A stretch of 9,665 bases of DNA. Origin: Actinomycetota bacterium (GTDB lineage Bacteria; Actinomycetota; Acidimicrobiia; Acidimicrobiales; Ilumatobacteraceae). The stretch spans positions 1 to 9,665 of the forward strand of contig WLEX01000029.1 of assembly GCA_009704065.1 (NCBI GenBank). Direction: 5' to 3'. Position numbers and translations under genes: made by a program. A model generated the notes under the pieces. The model ran no database searches, was not told where the DNA came from, and saw nothing but the letters and a program-made list of their open reading frames with translations. Shown one piece after another: positions 4,350 to 9,665 of the stretch; within the stretch, counting starts at the first letter, position 1; each line of letters opens with the position of its first letter.

Positions 4350-6750
4350 CGAATGATCCGTCGTCGAGGTTCATAAGACGCACACCTGTTGCTGCACGAC
4401 CTTGACTGGAGATCTGCTTGACCTCGGTGCGGATGGTGACGCCATTAGAAGCAATCGCCACGATTTCGTCTTCGAGACCGACCATGAAAGCGGCAACAAC
4501 TTTCCCCTTTTTGCCGGTGACTTTGACACCAATAACGCCTTGTGTGCCGCGACCCTTACGAGGGAAGTGAACAATCTGTGTGCGCTTGGCATAACCAGCA
4601 TCGGTCACGATGAGCAATGCATCGTCGCCTCGACCAGGATCGGCCGACACCACTTCATCGCCTGCCTTCATACGCATACCGCGAACACCTGCTGCAGTAC
4701 GGCCCATCGGACGCACTTCGTTTTCGCTGAAGCGAATAACTTGTCCGCTTCGGCTTGCAATAAAGATGTCGTCGTCACCTGATGTTTCGATAACACGAAC
4801 TAGTTCGTCGTCGTCTTTCAGGCCAAGAGCAATGAGTCCATCGCGACGGCTCGAGTTGTAGGCATCGAATGCAGTTTTCTTGACTTGACCAGACTTGGTA
4901 ACAAAGAACAAGAAGCGTTCGCCGGGGAATTCGCGCGTATCGATAATTGCTTGCACAATTTCGCCTGGCTGCATGGGCAACAAGTTGACAATAGGAATGC
5001 CCTTTGCTGAACGCTCGCGCTCAGGAATATCGGCTGCACGCAACTTGTATACGCGTCCACGGTTCGAGAAGAACAACAGGTATGCATGCGATGTAGTGAA
5101 GATAACGCGACGAACAAGATCGTCTTCTTTCAGGGTTGCACCCTTCACGCCACGACCACCGCGCGCTTGCGCACGGAATTGAGCGGCAGGAACAGCTTTT
5201 ACATACTGAGCATTGGTCATAACAACAACAAGTTCTTTGTCGTCGACCAAATCTTCAAGGGCCATTTCGCCACTGTCGTTGATGATCTTGCACACGCGCT
5301 CGGTAGCAAAGACTTTCTTTACATCGATGAGTTCGTCTTTAATGACGCTGCGCAACAACGGATCGGAAGCAAGAATTTCTTCATATTCCTTAATGCGTGC
5401 TTGTACGTCGGCGAGTTCTTTTTCAAGATCGATACGTGACAAACGTGTGAGTTGGCGCAATTGCATGTCGAGAATGTCGACGGCTTGACGCTCGGAGAAC
5501 TCGTATGGCTTATCCATAAGAGCGGCTTTAGCTGCTGCAGGATCTTCCGATTCACGAATGAGCTTGATGATCTTGTCGATGACATTGAGTGCCTTAAGGC
5601 GACCTTCAAGAATGTGTCCGCGATCGCGTGCCTTGTCGAGACGGAACTGTGTGCGACGTGTAACAACTTCGAGTTGGTGGCGCACATAACCATTGAGTGC
5701 GTCGGCCAAGTTGACGGTACGAGGAACACCATCGACAAGAGCAACCATGTTCACGGGGAACGACGATTGCAATGACGTCATCTTGAACAAGTTGTTGAGA
5801 ACGACATTGGCGTTCGCATCGCGCTTCAGCAAGATAACAAGGCTTGTCTTGCCTCCGGCTGATGCGTCGTTTACGTCGGCAATACCGTCGAGATCGCCGC
5901 CATCGACAAGTTCTTGAATACGAGCAGCAATAGAAGAACAGCTTGTTTGGTATGGCAATTCGGTGACTTGAATTTCCATACGACCAGCACGGTTTTCTTC
6001 GATAGAAGCCTTGGCGCGAGTCTTAATGCTTCCGCGGCCTGTGCGATATGCATCGATGATGCCGGCGCGACCAAGAATGTTTCCGCCCGATGGGAAGTCG
6101 GGACCCTTTACAAACTCCATGAGATCGTCGGGAGTTGCTGCAGGGTTATCGATGAGATGCAATGTTGCATCGATGACTTCGCCCAAGTTGTGCGGAGGAA
6201 TTGATGTGGCCATACCAACGGCGATGCCCTGGCTGCCGTTGACCAACAAGTTTGGGAAACGTGCAGGAAGTACTTGTGGTTCTTCTGATGTTCCGTCGTA
6301 GTTCGACACCATGTCGACGGTGTTTTCGTCGATGCCATCGAGCAAACGCATTGCAAGTGAATGCAAACGTGCTTCGGTGTAACGCGCAGCGGCTGGACCA
6401 AAGTCGGGAGAGCCGTAGTTGCCGTGGAAATCGATAAGCGGATGACGCAACGAGAATGGCTGAGCCATACGTACTAATGCATCGTAAATAGCGCCGTCAC
6501 CGTGAGGATGGAAACGAGCCATGGTGTCACCAGTAACACGCGCGCACTTAACGAACGGGCGATCGGGACGGAAACCTTGTTGTTCCATGTCCCAAATAAT
6601 GCGGCGGTGAACTGGCTTTAAACCATCGCGAACGTCGGGCAATGCGCGCGACATGATGACCGACATTGAGTAGTCGAGGAACGAACGTTCCATTTCATCT
6701 TGCAGCGGTACTGGCTGAATCTGATCGAAGAGATTGGGATTGTCACTCAT
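4309..6750 (-). CDS. gyrA: DNA gyrase subunit A
   Basis: The full-length 813-residue A subunit of gyrase cuts and rejoins DNA and, with GyrB, introduces negative supercoils using ATP. The winged-helix/breakage domain is at about 30-500, with the active-site tyrosine Y124 in AARYTEARL. The quinolone-determining segment HPHGDGAIYD (81-90) keeps the aspartate equivalent to E. coli D87 but has G86 where E. coli has S83. The C-terminal DNA-wrapping beta-pinwheel (about 510-805) contains the GyrA box QARGGRG at 528-534, which identifies it as GyrA rather than ParC. Repeats such as GRTAAGVRGMR and GRAATGVRLMN are also present. The ATG at 6750 has the strong site AGGAG six bases upstream and follows the gyrB stop by 17 bases, so the two are co-transcribed. 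No intein is present. Its end overlaps the TadE-like gene. Confidence 0.98.
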   Translation of the reverse strand: MSDNPNLFDQIQPVPLQDEMERSFLDYSMSVIMSRALPDVRDGLKPVHRRIIWDMEQQGFRPDRPFVKCARVTGDTMARFHPHGDGAIYDALVRMAQPFSLRHPLIDFHGNYGSPDFGPAAARYTEARLHSLAMRLLDGIDENTVDMVSNYDGTSEEPQVLPARFPNLLVNGSQGIAVGMATSIPPHNLGEVIDATLHLIDNPAATPDDLMEFVKGPDFPSGGNILGRAGIIDAYRTGRGSIKTRAKASIEENRAGRMEIQVTELPYQTSCSSIAARIQELVDGGDLDGIADVNDASAGGKTSLVILLKRDANANVVLNNLFKMTSLQSSFPVNMVALVDGVPRTVNLADALNGYVRHQLEVVTRRTQFRLDKARDRGHILEGRLKALNVIDKIIKLIRESEDPAAAKAALMDKPYEFSERQAVDILDMQLRQLTRLSRIDLEKELADVQARIKEYEEILASDPLLRSVIKDELIDVKKVFATERVCKIINDSGEMALEDLVDDKELVVVMTNAQYVKAVPAAQFRAQARGGRGVKGATLKEDDLVRRVIFTTSHAYLLFFSNRGRVYKLRAADIPERERSAKGIPIVNLLPMQPGEIVQAIIDTREFPGERFLFFVTKSGQVKKTAFDAYNSSRRDGLIALGLKDDDELVRVIETSGDDDIFIASRSGQVIRFSENEVRPMGRTAAGVRGMRMKAGDEVVSADPGRGDDALLIVTDAGYAKRTQIVHFPRKGRGTQGVIGVKVTGKKGKVVAAFMVGLEDEIVAIASNGVTIRTEVKQISSQGRAATGVRLMNLDDGSFVASVAPILSTDED

Positions 6751-6756
6751 GTGTGT

Positions 6757-6761
6757 CTCCT
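6757..6761 (-). promoter_or_regulatory. Strong ribosome binding site of gyrA
   Basis: On the minus strand AGGAG is followed by six bases (ACACAC) and the gyrA ATG. It fixes the gyrA start and contrasts with the leaderless-type starts elsewhere in the window. Confidence 0.8.
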
Positions 6762-6767
6762 ACCGAA

Positions 6768-8738
6768 TCAGAAGTCGAGGTTGCGCACATCGCGTGCGTT
6801 GGTGATGATGAATTGTTTGCGACTGTCGACGTCGTCGCCCATAAGGACGCTGACTACTTCGTCTGCAATGGCTGCCTCTTCCACGGTGACTTGCAACAAG
6901 GTGCGTGTCATTGAATCCATGGTGGTGCTCTTTAATTCTTCCCAGTCCATTTCACCAAGACCCTTAAGGCGTTGGAATTCTTTTTTATGGTTTGGTTTTT
7001 CAGCAAGGAATGCAGCCTTTGCCTGATCGTCTTTGAGATACACCTTCTCTTTGCCCACTTCAGTTGAATACAACGGCGGTTGTGCAATGTAGATGTAGCC
7101 GGCCTCGACCATGGGGCGCATTTGGCGATAGAAGAACGTAAGTAACAACGTACGAATGTGGCTTCCGTCGACATCGGCGTCTGCCAACGCGATGATCTTG
7201 TGATAGCGCGCCTTCGATGCATCGAACTCGTCGCCGACACCGCCGCCAATGGCTGTGATGAGCGCTTGAATTTCGTTGTTCTTCAACATCTTGTCGAGAC
7301 GTGCGCGTTCAACGTTGAGAATTTTTCCGCGGATAGGAAGAATTGCTTGTGTGCGAGGATCGCGTGCGTCTACTGCGGTACCGCCAGCAGAGTCACCTTC
7401 CACAATGAACAATTCGCTCTCTTCGGGCTTGCCACTTGAACAGTCTTTGAGTTTGTCGGGCATACCTGCACCAGCAAGTGCGGTTTTGCGACGCACAGCG
7501 TTACGTGCATTTTTTGCAGCAAGACGTGCTTGCGCTGCAGCAACAGCTTTTTTAACAACGCGGTTTGCTTCGGCAGGGTTTTCTTCGAACCACTCTGCCA
7601 AGTATTTGTTGGTGCTCTTTTGTACAAACGAACGCATGGGAACGTTGCCCAATTTTGCTTTTGTTTGACCTTCGAATTGTGGCTCGCGCAGTTTCACCGA
7701 AATGATTGCGGTAATACCTTCGCGAATGTCTTCACCTAAAAGATTGTCTTCTTTTTCTTTGAGCAAGTTTTTGTCGCGTGCATATTTGTTGAGCACAGAA
7801 GTAAGAGCTGTTTTGAATCCTTCAACGTGCATTCCGCCTTCAGTGGTGGAAATACCGTTTGCGTATCCGTGAATACCTTCGTAGTACCCGTTGTTCCATT
7901 GCATCGCAATGTCGAGTTGCATGCCTTCTTCTTCGTCTTCGTCTTCGAAGTTGGCCACTTTTGCAAACAACGCTTCTTTGGACTGGTTGAGGTGCTTGAC
8001 GAAGTCGACAATGCCGCCCTTGTATTGGAAGGTGACGGTTTGTTCTCTGCCGGCGCGCTCGTCTGTAAAGACCACTTCGAGGCTCTTATTAAGAAAGGCC
8101 ATGGTCTGCAGGCGCTCCATCACGGTGCGCGCTACAAACTCAATTCCTTCCGAGGCAAAAATGGTGGCGTCGGGGTAAAACGTGACCGAGGTGCCGGTTT
8201 TACGGCCGCGGCCTGGGGTGTCGCCCACTTTTTGGAGCTTGCCCTTTAATTTGCCGCCATCGACGAATTCCATGTTGTAGCGATCGCCGCCACGGTCGAT
8301 TTCGAGCAAAACCTTGCTGGATAAGGCGTTGACGACGCTGACACCCACACCGTGGAGTCCGCCTGACACCTTGTAGCCCTCGCCACCGAACTTTCCACCG
8401 GCATGGAGCACGGTGAGAACCACTTCGGCGGCACTTTTGCCCTTGTGAGGACCAGAGGGATAGGGATCGACAGGGATGCCGCGACCATTGTCGTCGACTT
8501 TGCAGCCGCCATCGGCCAAAAGAGTGATGCCCACACGGTCGCAAAAGCCGGCCATCGCCTCGTCGACAGAGTTGTCGACGACCTCCCAAATGAGGTGGTG
8601 AAGACCTGCGAGGCCTGTGGACCCGATATACATACCGGGACGTTTACGAACTGGGTCTAGACCTTCGAGAACCTGAATGTCTTTAGCGCCGTAATCGGCA
8701 GACGGGTTCTTCGCCGGAGCCTTTTTTTCTGAAGCCAT
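6768..8738 (-). CDS. gyrB: DNA gyrase subunit B
   Basis: The 656-residue ATPase subunit of gyrase is complete. The GHKL ATP-binding domain occupies about 15-235, with EVVDNSVDEA (catalytic E52, magnesium-binding N56), DNGRGIP (83-89) and the lid segment GGKFGGEGYKVSGGLHGVGV (114-133). The transducer domain follows, then the TOPRIM domain with EGDSAGG (E447, D449), PIRGKILNVERAR and DADVDG (D520, D522, D524). The C-terminal tail ends with RLKGLGEMDWEEL and RKQFIITNA, as usual. The segment after EGDSAGG reads TAVDARDPRTQAI instead of the common SAKQGRD pattern. An acidic run EDEDEEE (265-271) comes from GAA/GAC codon repeats. Length and absence of a large insertion are typical of actinobacterial GyrB. 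It starts 32 bases after dciA and has a possible promoter of its own. Base composition changes inside the gene: the first 700 bases are GC-rich and the middle is AT-rich. Confidence 0.98.
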   Translation of the reverse strand: MASEKKAPAKNPSADYGAKDIQVLEGLDPVRKRPGMYIGSTGLAGLHHLIWEVVDNSVDEAMAGFCDRVGITLLADGGCKVDDNGRGIPVDPYPSGPHKGKSAAEVVLTVLHAGGKFGGEGYKVSGGLHGVGVSVVNALSSKVLLEIDRGGDRYNMEFVDGGKLKGKLQKVGDTPGRGRKTGTSVTFYPDATIFASEGIEFVARTVMERLQTMAFLNKSLEVVFTDERAGREQTVTFQYKGGIVDFVKHLNQSKEALFAKVANFEDEDEEEGMQLDIAMQWNNGYYEGIHGYANGISTTEGGMHVEGFKTALTSVLNKYARDKNLLKEKEDNLLGEDIREGITAIISVKLREPQFEGQTKAKLGNVPMRSFVQKSTNKYLAEWFEENPAEANRVVKKAVAAAQARLAAKNARNAVRRKTALAGAGMPDKLKDCSSGKPEESELFIVEGDSAGGTAVDARDPRTQAILPIRGKILNVERARLDKMLKNNEIQALITAIGGGVGDEFDASKARYHKIIALADADVDGSHIRTLLLTFFYRQMRPMVEAGYIYIAQPPLYSTEVGKEKVYLKDDQAKAAFLAEKPNHKKEFQRLKGLGEMDWEELKSTTMDSMTRTLLQVTVEEAAIADEVVSVLMGDDVDSRKQFIITNARDVRNLDF

Positions 8739-8747
8739 GGCTCTTAC

Positions 8748-8753
8748 ATCCTA
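8748..8753 (-). promoter_or_regulatory. Possible -10 box (TAGGAT) before gyrB
   Basis: On the minus strand TAGGAT stands nine bases before the gyrB ATG, in the 32-base gap after dciA. If transcription starts six to seven bases downstream, the mRNA leader would be only two or three bases long. The same stretch contains AGGA ten bases from the ATG, which could instead be a weak ribosome binding site. Confidence 0.3.
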
Positions 8754-8770
8754 CAACTTATGGGGTGCTG

Positions 8771-9097
8771 TTATCGGGAACGTCGCACACGGATGTCGAG
8801 AGAATCGACTTCGTCACCTGCGTGCTCTCGCAATGTGTGAATGATTTGCGATTCGAGGAACTTTAATTGAGTTGCCCACGCCGGGTCGTCCACTTCAACG
8901 ACAAGTTTTCTTTTTTCGAGGCGTTTGGGAACAGCGTGATCGGCCACTGCTTCACCCACGATTTCGCGCCAATGAGTAAACAGTCCCATGGCGGTGGATT
9001 GATCGGACACTTTCATGCGTCGCAATACCGTGGCAAGCACTTGGTTAAGAGGACGCGGAGCGCGACCTGGCCGAGGGGTATCTGAGAAGTCATTCAT
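8771..9097 (-). CDS. dciA: DUF721 protein, DciA-type replicative helicase loader/operator
   Basis: The 108-residue protein has the DUF721 core: PLNQVLATVLRRM at the N-terminal end, then WREIVGEAVADHAVPKRL (43-60), a LVVEVDDPAWATQLKFL strand-helix (65-81) and a terminal DIRVRR. DUF721 proteins between recF and gyrB in actinobacteria include M. tuberculosis Rv0004, identified as DciA, which interacts with the DnaB helicase and supports its loading. The ATG at 9097 overlaps the recF stop in ATGAATGA, an arrangement typical of translational coupling. A longer frame starting from TTG at 9133 would add 12 residues read in the recF region and is not supported. The protein is short, with a brief basic proline-rich N-terminus. 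The family call is firm; the helicase-loader role is carried over from the mycobacterial protein. Confidence 0.88.
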   Translation of the reverse strand: MNDFSDTPRPGRAPRPLNQVLATVLRRMKVSDQSTAMGLFTHWREIVGEAVADHAVPKRLEKRKLVVEVDDPAWATQLKFLESQIIHTLREHAGDEVDSLDIRVRRSR

Positions 9098-9665
9098 TGG
9101 TGGTGTCTTTCGAAACGACGACGCCGTTTGCAATATGAATAATGCTGTTGGGGTGTGCCGACTCTGGCAACACAGCAGCAGTGGTGATCACCACTTGTCC
9201 CTCTGGCATGTTGCGCAACAACGCTTCACATCGATACGGATCAAGCTCGGACAACACATCGTCGAGCACTAAAAGAGGTGCGGTTCCCACCACTTCAGTC
9301 ACCAACCGGTGGATTCCAAGGCGCAAGGCCAGCGCCAACGTGCGGCACTCCCCTTGTGATGCATGTGACTTTGCGGGCATCCCTTTTACATGCAACACCA
9401 CGTCGTCGCGGTGGGGCCCAACGGTGCTCATGCCTCTGCGGACATCGTCGGCGCGGGCAGCGGCCAGGCTCGCGGCTAAGCCAGCGCGACGCCATTCGGG
9501 TTCGTACACCACATCGACTGGCGTTGGCTCGGTGGCGAGTGCTTCATAGGCCTCGCTCACGAATGGCGAGAGCCTCGCAACAAGTTTTGCGCGCGCCTCT
9601 CCAAGTTGAGCGCCCTTGATAGCGAATTGTTGATCCCATACATCGAGCGTTGTTTCAATGTCGTC
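9090..9665 (-). CDS. recF: DNA replication and repair protein RecF, C-terminal part
   Basis: The frame is open from the window edge, giving the last 191 residues; the N-terminal half with the Walker A motif lies outside. RecF is an SMC-like ATPase that, with RecO and RecR, loads RecA at single-stranded gaps. Visible family marks, numbered from the window edge, are LDVWDQQF near residue 7, the RecF signature TVGPHRDD at about residue 80, and the ABC signature region SHASQGECRTLALALRL at about 99-115. The Walker B and D-loop LLVLDDVLSELDPYR lie around residue 130, followed by VVITTAAVLPE. Motifs are intact and there is no frameshift. The stop overlaps the dciA start by eight bases. In actinobacteria recF follows dnaA and dnaN, so the replication origin is probably just beyond base 9665. 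Confidence 0.96.
   Translation of the reverse strand, partial: DDIETTLDVWDQQFAIKGAQLGEARAKLVARLSPFVSEAYEALATEPTPVDVVYEPEWRRAGLAASLAAARADDVRRGMSTVGPHRDDVVLHVKGMPAKSHASQGECRTLALALRLGIHRLVTEVVGTAPLLVLDDVLSELDPYRCEALLRNMPEGQVVITTAAVLPESAHPNSIIHIANGVVVSKDTTNE

Noticed and set aside
5086..5439. 117-codon plus-strand open frame inside gyrA
   Set aside because: Antisense shadow of gyrA produced by its codon bias; no independent support.
7358..7396. Unusual TAVDARDPRT after the GyrB EGDSAGG motif as a possible ParE or divergent paralogue
   Set aside because: Catalytic residues, neighbours (gyrA with a GyrA box, recF, dciA) and length all point to GyrB; the change is probably lineage variation.
7827..8249. 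140-codon plus-strand open frame inside gyrB
   Set aside because: Antisense of the highly conserved gyrB; no ribosome binding site and no family-like sequence.
9098..9133. N-terminal extension of dciA to TTG 9133
   Set aside because: It would be read entirely over recF coding sequence, while the ATGAATGA overlap at 9097 is a standard coupled start.
1..9665. CRISPR array, insertion sequence or prophage genes
   Set aside because: No regularly spaced repeats, transposase, integrase or phage-like frames were seen on either strand.

Overview
The window looks like part of the replication-origin region of an actinobacterial chromosome. The minus-strand order recF, DUF721 (dciA), gyrB, gyrA, a DUF3566 membrane protein and tRNA-Ile(GAT) is the one known from Mycobacterium and Streptomyces next to dnaA-dnaN, which would lie beyond base 9665. 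Moderate GC and the flavour of the proteins suggest a lineage such as Acidimicrobiia, but that placement is inference; no taxonomic marker was searched.

Layout from right to left, all minus strand unless stated: the 3' part of recF (9665-9090) overlaps dciA (9097-8771); then gyrB (8738-6768), gyrA (6750-4309) and a small single-pass TadE-like membrane protein (4349-4023) that overlaps the gyrA end. A two-gene plus-strand cassette follows against the flow (3415-3991): a 64-residue protein overlapping a small minimal-type nucleotidyltransferase. The conserved order then resumes with DUF3566 (3309-2887), tRNA-Ile (2869-2793), a 43-residue DLW-39-like membrane peptide (2793-2662), a Rossmann-fold oxidoreductase (2656-1724), a GH84 beta-N-acetylglucosaminidase (1724-492) and a Fur-family repressor (462 to the window edge).

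GyrA and GyrB together form DNA gyrase, RecF acts in gap repair and DciA loads the replicative helicase, so the right half is replication and topology machinery. The left half is tightly packed: the tRNA 3' end shares a base with the next start codon, and the oxidoreductase and GH84 genes are joined by a TAATG stop-start overlap. Genes at likely transcription-unit starts (DUF3566, the plus-strand cassette, fur) share a TANNNT -10 box exactly six bases before the start codon, the signature of leaderless mRNAs. Internal genes show a Shine-Dalgarno site or overlap coupling in several cases.

The most interesting items are the nucleotidyltransferase cassette, which is toxin-antitoxin-like, is flanked by a 9-base direct repeat and has a long dual-coding overlap; the tRNA-Ile/small-ORF overlap; the glycine at the quinolone-critical Ser83 position of GyrA; and a GH84 enzyme with no secretion signal. 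No CRISPR array, insertion sequence or rRNA was seen, and no stretch above 300 bases lacks a gene.
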